64,000 nucleotides of DNA from Monocercomonoides exilis (GCA_001643675.2 LSRY02000004.1:564001-628000); one strand, 5' to 3'. Positions 24,441-37,394 are shown, counted from the first letter of the stretch. Made by a program: numbers and translations. The notes: generated from the sequence alone by a model not told the origin.

Positions 24441-26061
24441 TCACATTTGAATATCAACATCATCATTATAAGCTTCAGGTGATGAAGAAACATCTTGTTG
24501 CTGCTGCTCTGGAGTTTCTGACGAATTGCTTGAAGGAATTTCTGATTTCTGTTCTGATTCGACTTGCTCAGTGCTTAATTCCATCTTTTCGAATTCTTGT
24601 TGTTGTGGCTGGTCTTCTTTTGTTTCTTCAAAATTATTTGTTGTTTCTTTTATTGCATCTTGCTTCTCGTCTGGAATTTCTGATGTTGGATTTATTGTTT
24701 CGTCCGATTGTTCTTGTTTCTCTTCTAAAACTTGTGTATCTTTAATGGTTACTTCGGAAATGACTTCCTTAACCTCCTCTTTTTCCTCCTCCATTTTCAG
24801 ATCATCATATGAACTTTGTTCTTTTTCAACTTCTTTCGGTTGGGAATCATCAATTTCTTTCTGTAAGTTGTCATTTGTTAAAGTTTCTTCAGTTAATGTT
24901 GATTCCTTGTTTGAAATCTGAGTTGAACTTTCCAATTCTTCGTCGTTTTCTTCTTTTGAATATTTATCTTTATTTATTTCTTCTTTTATGTCTGAAAGTT
25001 GTGTCATTGCTGAATCAATCTTCGGACTTGCTTTTGTTTGCTTCTCGTTTGTTGCTGTGTCATTTTCAGCTTCATTATTAGTAACATTCTGTAAGTGTCT
25101 TAGATGCACCCTAAAATGCATGTTGAAGTCTTCACTACGTGAAAGGAATGGGAAATCACCTCCTGTTTTGAAAAATACTTCTCTGCTTCCTGGGTACAGT
25201 TGTCTCAAACTCTCACTTCTCAATCGGCTACTGTCGTTAATATCCAAGGAAGTCATGATGGATACATATTTGCCATCAATTGGTGGTTTTTCAATAGTCT
25301 CTTCAGTGCATTGCATTAACAGCTTTCCTACTAAGGTATCTCGACTGACATCATCAATTTTTGCAATTACAAAATTAACAGCATCTGCAATGCCCGTTTC
25401 AATCTCTCCAATTGGAAGATTTGAAAGAAGATTTTGTTTTAATTGCTTTGTTGGTGTCATTGTAATGCTTTTAAAAAATTTTATGAAGAACAAATATCAA
25501 CTTTAATTAAAAATAAAAACAAACTTTCCCAATGGTTGCACAAATGAAATCGTCGATGGAAATGAATTTATCAATACAAGCGACAACACTCTTTTTGGAA
25601 ATGTTCTTGTATAACATTGAGCAAGAAATCCTCCAAGGCCTGTTCCAATTAAATGGCATGAATCGATATGTTGTGAATCTAAAAAACAACTGAATCCAAC
25701 TACCCACTCTTCATAAGTTTCATAATAAGGCTCCAACACTGAGAAAACTCTAACTCCATATGCAGGAAGAGAAAGGAACTGTCTGTAATATACTTCAGGA
25801 GTTGTCATTGTGCTGCATAGAAACACGGCTGGAACCCCCTTATCAATCGGGCTTCTAATAAAATTCCAAACTTTAGGAGTTGGGTAGTTTGCAGTTACCT
25901 AATATTTTTGCATAGATATGAATTTTCAAAATTCAATAGAAATTAATCAAAAAAATTATTATAAAACGTCAACGACAAACTTGCATTAATGCATGATTCT
26001 CTTTAAAAACTGCGTAATCAGGATCGGTAATTTTTACAGGTTGTGATTCAGTTGTCCCCAT
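24441..26061 (-). CDS. SPG21: Maspardin-like alpha/beta-hydrolase-fold protein with acidic tail
   Basis: Three exons: 26061-25981, 25898-25525 and 25467-24441, phases 0 and 2, about 493 residues. Maspardin (human SPG21, about 308 residues) is an endosome/trans-Golgi protein of the alpha/beta-hydrolase fold without known catalysis. Shared features are FLCSTMTTPEVYYRQFLSL near the start of the fold, GTGLGGFLAQ at the nucleophile-elbow position, PKRVLSLVLINSFPSTISF after it, and FKTGGDFPFLSRSEDFNMH close to the end of the fold. The human elbow reads GASLGG as I recall it; here the Ser is Gly, so hydrolase activity is very unlikely. After about residue 310 the protein continues for roughly 180 residues rich in Glu, Gln, Ser and Thr, absent from animal maspardin, probably disordered. 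Both introns have GTTTGT donors. The N-terminal ATG gives MGTTESQPVKITDPDY. Confidence 0.88.
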
Positions 26062-26271
26062 CAACAAAATAAAAAAAAGATCGATCTTCCATACTAAAAA
26101 ATTCAATGAATTTTTTTATGATTGGTGATTTCATCAAATTCTTTCCTAATTTTAAATACATATTCAAAAATTATCTTTTATATGAATCTTTTTTGATATT
26201 TGAATGATTCATTTGACAATTTCGAATTATTTTGTTTCGTGCCCATTCTTGGATCAATTTTTTATTATGTG

Positions 26272-26538
26272 GGGAAAAATATGAACTTTCAAGCTTTTTT
26301 TGCACAAGGCATTAAAAAATTGCTTCACTTATAACATTTAATTACTTTTTCAGATTTCAAAATAAAATTGATTTTCATATCCGTAAACAGGCATCATTGA
26401 CATCATTACATGAAGTTTTGTGTCATTCCTCGTATGTCAAAAAATGGACCCATTTTTATTTTGTTTTTATGAATCAAAAAGTCAACGAAAAGTGCATAAT
26501 TTTTCAATGAAAATGCCTGAAGTGATATATTTTGTCCC
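26272..26538 (+). repeat. Dispersed repeat, copy 1
   Basis: About 265 bases align, by eye at roughly 75-80 percent identity, with 62765-63030 in the same orientation. Landmarks shared by both are ACTTTCAAGCTTTTTTTGCA, TTTCAAAATAA, CATATCCGTAAACA, ATGTCAAAAAATGGA, AAAAGTGCATAA and GAAAATGCCT. There is no coding frame. Flanking sequence differs. Confidence 0.8.
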
Positions 26539-26970
26539 AAATCATTTTTTATTTTTCATTTTTGGTATCATAAAACATGTTCGATTTTGACCAACTTCAT
26601 TCGTGTTCAAAAAATGAATGAGTCTTTTTTCTTAAACTATGTTCACACAGTCAAAACTTTAACTCGATAAATCGTGTATCATCATGATATCTTTTACAAA
26701 CATTATTCAGAATTCAATTATTTTTTGATTTTCTTTCATTTATTTTTCAACGGCTTGAACAATAACATTTCGTATTTATTTCTCCATTTTTTCAAAATTG
26801 GTTATTTTTTGTTTGAAAAATAAAAAAAAATCATTATTTCAACTTATTGATTTTACGGATTTTTTTTTTAACAAAAAAAATATATATATCTTTAAAGAAA
26901 TATAAATCGTTTTCACATTTTAAAACGAGTTTCCATTTAAATATCCAAAATAATAATAATCGATACAAAT

Positions 26971-27376
26971 AGTGTTAACTTTTTTTATGGGACTTTTTCC
27001 CTTATTGACCCTTTTTTTGTTTTTGACTGCCAACTTTTTGCAAACGTTGAATTACTTTTTTCACTTTGATACAATGTTTTAACATGTTTTAAACAATTCA
27101 TAACTCGTTTGTTTTATTATTTTAGTTTGTTTCTTATTGAGTTATAGCGTTTTTTCATATTTTCAAAAGGTCACTTTTCTCAGCGAACCAATCTTTTCCA
27201 AAAATGTGAAATGCAATTTCACAAACTGTCAACATTTATCTATTTGTATTTCAGGTTTCAAGTTCCAAATTTATTTATTTTGATACTTTTTTCTCATTTT
27301 ATTTTTTCACAAACGTGCAAACATTAATCTGAAATTTTCTTTGTTTTAAAAATGAAGTGTTAAAAATTTAAATATG
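26971..27376 (+). repeat. Foldback element, left arm
   Basis: Left arm of a near-perfect inverted repeat. It starts AGTGTTAACTTTTTTTATGG and ends near AAATATGC. Its reverse complement is found at 27580-27984. I saw no mismatch over about 390 bases and a few mismatches only in the last 20 next to the spacer. Confidence 0.93.
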
Positions 27377-27579
27377 CAATTTTAAATAATCACTGCAATA
27401 TTCATTTGAATTATTATTGGTTCTTTATTATTCTCTTGTTGTGCAAAACTTGTTTCCTTCACAAAAATTTGATCAAAAACAATTCAGTTTTGGTAACATT
27501 TGCTTGTTCAAAACAAGAAGAGAGTCATTGTGATCCAATTTTTGTTGGAACGATTATTAAAGTGTTTATTTTATGTGGC

Positions 27580-27984
27580 ATATTTTAATATTTAACACTT
27601 CATTTTTAAAACAAAGAAAATTTCAGATTAATGTTTGCACGTTTGTGAAAAAATAAAATGAGAAAAAAGTATCAAAATAAATAAATTTGGAACTTGAAAC
27701 CTGAAATACAAATAGATAAATGTTGACAGTTTGTGAAATTGCATTTCACATTTTTGGAAAAGATTGGTTCGCTGAGAAAAGTGACCTTTTGAAAATATGA
27801 AAAAACGCTATAACTCAATAAGAAACAAACTAAAATAATAAAACAAACGAGTTATGAATTGTTTAAAACATGTTAAAACATTGTATCAAAGTGAAAAAAG
27901 TAATTCAACGTTTGCAAAAAGTTGGCAGTCAAAAACAAAAAAAGGGTCAATAAGGGAAAAAGTCCCATAAAAAAAGTTAACACT
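27580..27984 (-). repeat. Foldback element, right arm
   Basis: Right arm, reverse complement of 26971-27376, ending GTTAACACT. The unique spacer between arms is about 203 bases (27377-27579). The spacer contains a 60-codon open frame that I do not take as a gene. Confidence 0.93.
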
Positions 27985-28575
27985 GAACATGAAATTTGTT
28001 ATTGTTTTAAAAATAAACATAGCAATTATAAATAGCAAATTATTCTTTAACATAATTGTTATTTTGTTTATCACAGATTTATGTGCTTTTTAAGCGAAAA
28101 ATTCCAATCTTTTCAATGCAATGAATAACAATTTGGATAATCCATGATTTTTCCCGTTATTATCAATTCTTGTTTTGCTAATATTGTTGTTTTTGAGAAA
28201 AATAGTCCCGGTTGAAAAAGTAGAGAACAAATAATGATTCGAAAAAACTTTCACTTCCAACACAGCGAAGCAATGTTGGTGATGATTAACCAAGTTTCAT
28301 CCATTAAAAAAAGGGAGATATTCAGTTAATTCATCATATCAACATTTCAAAAGATAAGAAAAGGAAAGAAACAACAACTGTTTTCATTTTGATAAATACT
28401 TTTCATCAACACTAATTCCATTGAATGGCATGACGTGCAATAAAAATTAAATGCCTTAAATCATTTGTTTTCAAGAATTAAAACGAAATCACTTGAAGGG
28501 TTATTCATTATTATGAAGTGTTCTGCTATTTCATAATCTTTCGTTTCGAAACATCAAGTTCGCGTATGCTCTTGA

Positions 28576-31500
28576 TTATCGTTTTTCTTCTTTTTCGTTG
28601 CTCTCGCAAATCAAACTCTCATTTCTCTCATCTGATGTGTTTTCAATGCAAATCGCATCAGTCACAGTGAGCATCACAGCTCCTGGTGGAAAGAGTTGAA
28701 TAAACTCTCTCTTCAAATATAGAAGCGATGGACGCTCGTTCATCTTGCTCGACAAGCACAGCTTTACAATTTCTTTAAGTGTTTGTTTTTGGATTGCTTC
28801 GATTTTTGGCCTCTCTCCATTCACAATCTTCTGCCCTGCCACCTCGGCCTCATTCTCCCCAAACGGGATCTGAAGTGTCAAACATTCCCACAGCATCATC
28901 CCAATTGAAAAGGCAACTGATTCCTTTGTTGCCCCCATCTTCTTGTTGATCAGCAGCTCTGGTGCCTTCCACCTCAAGCACTCTTTTTTGAAACTATCTT
29001 CATCCTCAAATGCTGATGATGGCAAAGAGTCGCTGTCATCATCATCACTGGCAGATGTCACAACTGTTGATGAAGAGATGGATGATGAATCTGAACTATC
29101 ATCGGATGAAAGCAAATCAGAGTGCATCACAATGCATATCACCATATGTTCTGAGAACAGCACAATGTGCGGGCTCAGATTGGCCAACGATTGGAGCGGG
29201 TTGTTCATTTCGTCGAAGGAGTGGAGAGCAAGATTCGCCACCCAGAACAGGATTTGGGCAGCCGTATATTCTCTCTGCTGCGGAGTGCCTATTTCCATCT
29301 CTTTCTTTTCATTCCTCCCGTGAAGCAGCATGAACAGCGAATCCCTCAGATCCACAATCAATTTCTCATGAGGAGATGAGCAGGCCATTGCATCCACCAG
29401 ATTCGACATCGACGAGGTGGTTGGACACAGACCCTCTCTCTGAACAAAAGTCGAATCTGAGTCAGTTGTTGAAGTGGTTGAAGTGGATGAGATGGATGGT
29501 GATGGTGTTCGCTTTCTTGTTTCCTCCTCTTCTTTTTCGTCAACCTTCTCCAGCATCCATTCAGGAATCTTGTCTGAATCTCTCCCCAAAATGTATTCAG
29601 TGGAGCCACTCTCGCTCAAAAGATGCTCTGAAGACTCAGAATGTTGCATATTCGTTTCATATATTCTCTTCTTCATTCTCTCATCATTCTTCTTCTCTGC
29701 CTCCCTCTCTGCCCTCCTCCACTGCTCCTCAGGAGACATCTCCATCGTCACCATTTCAAACGCCTTCGGATCTTTTCTGATGTTGTCATTCACAATCTCT
29801 CTCAGATCTTCTGCTTCATTCTTTGCTCTTTTCCATCGAACAATGAATACTATCGATACAATTAACAGTATTACCACGATCACAATACAAACAATCAAAA
29901 CCCATGAGATTTTTCCTTCTTTTCCTCCTTTTGAGATTCTTTCATCATCTGTTGGTGAAGTCACGCTTGAATTCTTCAGAATGAATGAATTTGTTGATGA
30001 AGGAGATTCTGCATTCCCAAACAAAACAGAAACACTCACTTCTATTTCATCTCCACAACTGCTGATGAGATCTTTTGCCACACTTCCTTCAACTTCTCTT
30101 TCTGACAGGAATCCATTTGAATCAAAATCATGTTTTTCAATCTCTTTCTCTTCTCCCTTCCTCTTCACAACTGAGAATGACAGATTGCATGGAACAAGAA
30201 GCAATCCTTTGAATGTCAACTTCATTCTATCTGTCTCTTCCTTTGCTTCCACACTTTCCAACACAGGAATGAAGAATGGTGAATCTCTTTCAGAAGCAAT
30301 CCCTTCAAAACTGCATCCATCATTCAACATCCAAAGTGATGTGTTTCTTTCCCATCCATCTCTTCCTTTCAAACTCACCACATTCAATACCCCAGTATCT
30401 GAACAGAGAATGTTCCTCCTAACTGATGGATATCCTTCAATTGATGGATTATTGTTCTCAAATTTTCCATCATTAACAGTCATCGCCCCGACACTAATTG
30501 TTATTCCTCCTTCTTGTGAATAAGATATTGCGGTGTCTTTCATTATCGCATTGCTTGACTTAACGTCCACAATCGATCCATTCCAACCACATAATGGGTT
30601 AAGTTCTTTGTCTTTTTCTTGTTCATATTCTCCAAAAGCCTTTTTCTTCTGATGGCTGACTGGCTCATCCATTGCTTTTCCATCAAACAAACACGAAACA
30701 ACAGAAACATTCGAACTGTTTGAAACAGACAAATGGCTTCCTTTCTCAGTTGAAAGAAGACAATAAGAAAATGAACAATTTATCAGATTCACATTTGCTT
30801 TGCTCATCTCAATTCTCACAACACTTTTATTGTTGTTGGTGTTCCCATGTGATGAAATATTCCTTAATGTTGCAGCGGATATTCTGAGACTTCCCTTATC
30901 TTCATCATTTCTTCTTCCATTTCCATTCATGTTCAGCTCTTCCTTGTTCGTTGAGATCAGACAGCCATTGTTCAATGAGATATTGAAACAGTTCATTTTT
31001 TCAATCGAGATAGTTGCTCTCGATCCAATTACCACAACATCATCTGTCGATGTGAGAGAGTCCAGAGTCGTTTGGAACAACATTATTTCTGATTCATCAG
31101 AAAATAAAAGAAAGGGTTTTGCAAAAGACAGCCAGCTGAAGGATGTCTCGCTCATCTTCAGAACTCCTCCCCATACAGCCATCACATGTGAATCCACCTC
31201 CAACGAGGCATCGGCTGCTGTGAATGTGCACTGTGACACTTCCAACGATCCATGAGATTCAGCGAAAACTGCTGAGTGAATTGCCTCAAACGAAGAGGCA
31301 AATGATATCAGGCAGTTGCGAACTGTGCAATCCTCCTCAAACAGAACCACACTCAGCGCATCTCCAGTATGTGGAATGGATGTGCTCAGCTGGATTGTTG
31401 CCTGCTGCTTTGTCGAAGGCAGGATGGACAGCCCATGCACAGTTGTCTCTGAGAGGAAGGTGGATGAGGTGTTGATGAAAATGATGTTGAGCAGTCCTGG

Positions 31501-34500
31501 CTGGATGTGGTGAACAGCAGATGAGATGCTCTGGCAGGGGTTTGTTGGCAATCCACACTGGCGAGTGTCTGCCGAATCGAGACACACAAAGATCGGGGGT
31601 GCATACAAGAAGGTGATCAAGGGGATCAAGTCCACATCCTGCTCATCAGCATCACTCGCACAGATGGACTTGTTCGATTGGAGCGACTCCTGGGTGAAGT
31701 CGAGGGCAAAGAGTGTTTCGTTGATCTGCTGCTCGATCGAATGGCAGTTGATGAATATATCCTTCCCCACCAGTGCATCATTCATTGTGAATCGGATCTC
31801 TGAAATCTTCAGTGGGAGAAACAATGGGCCATCTTGTGCTGGTGCTGGTGTTGGTGCTGGTGATGAGGGATCCACACAATCAAACATTATTCCTCCTCCT
31901 CTCCCAGCCACAGTCGAGCACTTGCAGAGTGTGAATGAGCATTGCCTCATCTCCACCGATGACTCCTCGCTTTTCACACACATCATCAGTGCCCCTCCCC
32001 TTTCACTCGCCTCGCTCACACACCGGCTGAATGTGCACTTCTCAACAACACTCTCCACTCCATCGAACACTCCGAGGCAAAGAATGGTTGCACTGTCACC
32101 AGAGCACGTGGTGTTGGCAAATGAGGATGACTGGATTTGGAGGGAGCAACAAGGCTTGTCTGGCACCTCGTTGTGAGCAGATGAATTCACAGGCAGATGA
32201 GATGGTGTTCTTTCGAATGACACAAGAGAGCAAGAAGATGTCGAGACATTCGAGACTGTCATGTTGGAAAGGAGGATTGACTGAGAAGGAAGCGAAACAA
32301 GGAGAAATGGCTGGACCAATGATAAAGAGGACAATGTGCAATTGCCAATCAACAGGCTTCCCTCTGAAATACTCATCAAAGAATATGACACATGATCACT
32401 GGAACTTTGAGTTGTGAAAGAACAGTGCTTCATTTCGAGAAGCGATGAGGAAGTTGATGATCTGATGAATGTTCTGCGATGGGCAAATGCTGTTGGGATT
32501 TGGAAGGAGAGAATCTCAAATGAAAGATGGATTGTCGAATGGATCATCCATTCTTCACTTCCAAACGGATCATCACCCACACAAATCCCCGATTCATTGT
32601 CTTTCCCAGTGAATTTCATTGAGATTTGTTCTGATTCAACAGAAGATGAAAGGGAAAGGGAAGAGGTGAGTGAGGAAATGTGAGACACAGAGACGGACAA
32701 TCCATCTTCATCATCAGAAGTACTTCCAGGGAGTGGGGTGAATTTGAGGGAGATGAGATGGGAGACAGATCTGCATGGAGCAACAGCATATCCACATCCA
32801 CTGAAGTCTCCTCCATCCTGCCCATTTACAAATCCACACCCGCTGAAGTTGTTCCACAGATACAAAACAAGAGGAATCACAAACTCAACCCCTTTGCTGC
32901 TTCTCTCCCACCCACACAGCTCGTCAAGTGATGACTTTTCCTTCTCACTCATCTCCCAGCAGAAATGCGCTGAATCCACAACCTCATCCAGAGAACTCCC
33001 ATTCACGAACACATTCTTCCCTTTCCAGGCACAGCATCCCGCAAACTTCATATCCAGGAGAACAAATTGACTTGCATCATTCTCCAAAGACAGAAACATT
33101 CCTCCTCCACATCCATCCTCTTCTCCTTCTTCCCTCTTTCCTGCACAGCACCTTTCAAACTTCGATGATCCATTCACAACCATTTCATCATTGCCTCTCA
33201 GACACATTTGCATCCCTCCACCTTTTGCCACGTTTCCCTTTGCCCAACATCCATTCAATGTGCAGTTATTAATTATCAGTTGCTTCTTTTCTGTCTCGTG
33301 GACACTTGACTCATCCTTATCAAATGCACAAGCTCCATTTCCATTCTCTTTTGTGATTCCCTCAAAAACACACTCAACACAATTCATATCAAAACTGCTC
33401 CCCTTCCCTTCAATCAACGAATGGGATGAAAACACAATTGCGCCTTTTGTCTCAAACATTTCCATCTTCAACTCCCCTCCAACCACACTCACAAAGCAGA
33501 ATCCAATCTCATTCACAATCTCAGAAAACACAGTCACTGATTGTGTTTGCAACATTGATGAGCAGTTCGAAAGAGTGAGAGAGGAAGTGAAAGTGGGGAG
33601 TGTGATGAAAGAGTGGGCATCTGAGAGAGATGAAGGAAGGGAGAAGCAGATGTTGTGTATTGAGCACTCTGTGGAAACACTCACCAGCCACTGGTTAGAG
33701 AGCTCTTGTGGTGCATGCACATCAACAACCATTCCCCTTTCCTCACATGAAATGTTCCAAACTGGTCCATCCATCGTTATCTCCTCATTCAGCACATATC
33801 CCTTTCCAACAGCAATCTGCCTTTGTGATGAGCCAAATCTGAGCTGAGCAGTATGCATTATCTTCTGACATGGGAAGAAGCTGAATCCGCAAAAATTCGA
33901 ATCAAAAACCCAGTTAACTTCAGTTCCTCCAACATGTGCTGGTGGTTGGAATGACTCCAAAAATACATTCAACGGAAACAGTCCCATCTCACTCAGACTT
34001 CTATCAATACCCATCAACTCTTCATATCCCAGTCCATTCAAAGAAACACAAATCTTCTCCAAATTGATTATCTCGACATTCATGTAGCTCCCATTCACAA
34101 AGATACCTCTCCCTCCCTCTCTTGCCTCACAATCCACAAAACTCACTGATGAAATCACAAAGTTTTCTGCCCCATCCCCCAGCAAGAGATACAATCCTCC
34201 TCCACACTTGCTGCATGAACAAGAGTTGAGTGTGGTTGGAAACGAGGAGGATCCCATTCTGAAGGTGCTGGTGGATGATGTCATCTCAACTCTGATCCCT
34301 CCTCCACTCCCACTCGTACACTCACAGTTCTCGATTGTTGTGTTCCACAGACAAAATGACTCTCCCTCACTGATTGTCTTTGACATCACTGCTCCATCCC
34401 CTTCTGTTTTTGCAACATGTGAAAAGTTGGAATTGGCAACAAAACATTCATCACAGTTCGAAAAAGGAGAAGATGAAGATATTAACAACAATGAAGCAGA

Positions 34501-36770
34501 AGAGATTTCCTGAAATAGACTGACCTTGGACAATATGTTCTTGACAATGCAATCAGTCATTCGAAAGTTGGAAAAATTCACCTCAAACAAACTGTTCAAA
34601 TATTCTTTTGAGGGTGGGCCTTCCTGACTCAATGGGGTGCAAATAACAAGTTCTTGAAGAAATAATTGAGAATTTGAGGAGCTTAATCTGAACAATCTTG
34701 AACTTTCATGCGAGTCAAATACAATGCTCAAAGAAGACAGTTTGCATATCCCATCATCCACACTCAGAAATACTTGGTCAGCTCCAACCTGGACTGGATC
34801 CAATTGAGTCAGATCCCTTCCTCCCCCTTGAATAGAAATTCTCTTCCCAAACACAACATATCCATTTGATTCGGATATCTCATATGTTCCCTCAATAAGC
34901 ATGATTCTGCATCTGCTCTTTGTTAATTCATTTTCAAGTGTGAATTTCAATGATCTGCAACCATCCTCAACAGTCAACCCACACAACGCATTATTGTTTC
35001 CTCCATATGGAATGACATATCTCACAAGAAATCCATTTGGCATCCATCCATTCTTTGTTCCTTGTGAGGAACTCACACATCTGCTTTCTCCACTTGTTAA
35101 AGAATAACATTCAACAAATGGATTTTCAACGATTTTTTGAGAAGTGTCATTCAGATAAACATCTGATGCCTGAATGGCGGAATTATTGAAGAAGAAGCAA
35201 TAGAAACAGAACTTAGAATTCATTTCAAGAGGGTTTGCATTAAACCATATTCCTCCTCCAGATGAAGTGTTTGTAAAACAATTCCGAAAGATACATTCAC
35301 TCATAATGAAAAATTTTGGAGAATTAATTTCAATACACAATCCCCCTCCAAAATTATATTCAGATGTTTTTTTAGAACATGTCACATTTCCTAAAAGTAT
35401 TGGTGATCCATTTTCGAGAGTATTCAAATTGCATTCCATTGATAAGGAAGTGCTTCCATAATTGAAGAAGAATGCTCCTCCGGTCGATCGTGTATATCCG
35501 TTTTGTGCAATCGTATGGATAACATCATAGCATTGAGATTTGTTAATAAAGATTGCTCCTCCATGAGATCCCATCTCTTTGACATCTCTTTTTCAGAAGC
35601 AATGATCGAATGAGCAGTTCTCTATTCTTGTGCTCAAAGAATTAAAAACACAAATTCCTTCTCCCCATCTGCTGCAGGAGCAATTCTAAATTCAAACAAC
35701 AAAAAGAAAAGAGAAAAAGAATAAAAAATAGAAAAAGTCAATAACTTCCATATTTTTTGATGGAAAATATTAACGAATCAAACCATGAAAATACAGTTCT
35801 TTGTCCTCAGTGTTGATGAAGGACCATTGAATAAGATGGCCCCTCCACATGTGTGAAATCCCTCATCAATTGCTGAATAATTTGTCACATGCTGATTGAC
35901 AAATTCGGTATATTGAAAGCTCCAATCCTCCTTGAGCTCCACCCTCGAACCAATGTTCATGGTTCTGGCACAATGCATCACACTTGTGTTGAAAGCATTC
36001 AAAGCACGATTTCTGTCTCCAATTCCTCCATATAACACGTTTTCAACACCAAACAATTTGCATTCAGAAATGATGAATGCTCCATTTCCTTTTTGAATTT
36101 CTGTTATTTCTAAACAAAATGGATCCTTCTTTTGAGTGAAAGAAATGTTCAAGAAGACACATTTGTCAATGAACAAAGAAGATGAAGGTGAGGAATCAAT
36201 AATCGGGGCCTTTTCAAACACCAAATCAGAAAATGTTGAAGATGACAACATGATTGCTTCAAAATCATTCACAATGTATTTTTTGCAGGAAGAATGCTCA
36301 GAAACCACCAATTGTGGAATTGGATTGCTTTGACTTTTTGTGTTCATTGATATGTTGTTGAACAGTGCTACTCCATGTGCAATTCTGAACATGCCGTTTG
36401 CTTTCTCATTGTTGAACAACACCAAACACTCGAGAACTGCGACGTTTGATAAAGTTAAATCAACAATAATTGTGTCTCCTTTTGTTTGCAACTGCAACTT
36501 TGAGAAAGTTATTGAGGTGTTCATCAATGAAAACGAAGTTTTCAAACAAGAAAACTCCAATATTCCATCTTCTCGATAATGAGTGAATTGATCTTCACTG
36601 TTGTTGCTTTGTGAATAATTCGATTTTGGATAGATTAATGAATATTCATCGTTTCTGGAAAAAACGAAAAGGGACGGTTCAACATTTGCATGAATCAAAG
36701 AGTTATCTTCAAAAGCATTGACATTCAAGTGAAAACTCAGAAATGAAACAAATTGAATGACTAACAGCAT
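28576..36770 (-). CDS. Giant beta-helix membrane protein with degenerate kinase tail; in-frame TGA
   Basis: Exon 1 is 36770-35784 and starts at an ATG giving a signal peptide (MLLVIQFVSFLSFHLNVNA). The intron 35783-35686 has a GTTTGA donor. Exon 2 runs from 35685 to the TAA at 28576, but a TGA lies in frame at 35595-35593. Downstream of it 2,332 codons are open. The ectodomain is a long series of parallel beta-helix-like repeats: short strands, repeated NCSF/CxFxxC turns, and glycine steps such as GSGGGIRVEM and GGGMFLSLEN, as in pectate-lyase-like folds. Residues about 1887-1911 of the main frame form one transmembrane helix (WVLIVCIVIVVILLIVSIVF) followed by basic residues. The cytosolic part has a Ser/Glu-rich linker and a kinase C-lobe: RWKAPELLINKK (APE motif), SFAFSIGMMLWE-like F helix and PFGENEAEVAGQKIVNGERP. 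I find no glycine loop, VAIK lysine, HRD or DFG. It looks like a cell-surface receptor-like pseudokinase; the ligand is unknown. The TGA makes pseudogene status possible. Confidence 0.8.
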
Positions 36771-37394
36771 GCAGGAATGATATTTTAATATTCCAGCACC
36801 ATACAATCAAATAAATATGGTATTTTGGTTTTTCAACAATAAGACAAAAATGAAAAACAAACACATGAACATTTTTGCTATAAAGAAAATTGAATCAAGT
36901 GATTTCAGAAAATAAAAATAAGTCTCAAATTATTTTTCAGAAACTTGTTAATTTTAAAAAAAAAAAGAAAAGAAAAGAAAACTGTAAATTTTCTATTGAA
37001 TTGTTTGTTAAATTTTTTTAACAATTGAACCAATTGTTTATCATATTTCACGAATTGAAGATTTCGAATTGTTTATATGGGAAAGAGAATTTTTTTTTTC
37101 CATTTATTAGTTGACTTTGAAACATGCAATGTAATTCTTTTATCAGAGCTTTATCAATTTTTTATTTTATTATTGTTTTGCGAATGAGACAAAATAATTT
37201 GCATATTGAATTTTGTTCCACCAATAATATTCTAATTTTTTTCAACACAGAAAAGTTTAATAATTTTATTTTTGTTATATCATCAACTTTTTTTGAAAAT
37301 TAAAGTTGAAAAAGTTTTGAACAAAGCGAAATAGTTTTTCAAAAATTATAAAATCACACCAAAATTTTCATGTCCCATCATAAATACTTTGGAA
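36771..37394. other. Divergent spacer, no gene seen
   Basis: About 620 AT-rich bases between the 5' ends of the beta-helix gene (minus) and the RabGGTase beta gene (plus). It should contain both promoters. A purine run (AAAAGAAAAGAAAAG) lies at about 36960-36980. No motif is recognised. Confidence 0.4.

Larger units (their letters stand above)
26062..28575. other. 2.5 kb non-coding stretch with two repeat elements
   Basis: No supported gene. It holds a dispersed repeat copy (26272-26538) and a long foldback element (26971-27984). The rest is AT-rich with short poly(A)/poly(T) runs. It separates the 5' end of the maspardin gene from the 3' end of the beta-helix gene. Confidence 0.6.

Noticed and set aside
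27406-27588. 60-codon frame in the foldback spacer
   Set aside because: Phe/Ile/Leu/Lys composition typical of AT-rich sequence, no conserved motif; the reading is not needed to explain the element.
35593-35595. Selenocysteine or reassigned TGA codon
   Set aside because: TGA ends several conserved genes here (e.g. TAF10, RBR ligase). No SECIS-like structure was identified, and one isolated TGA is better explained by mutation or error.
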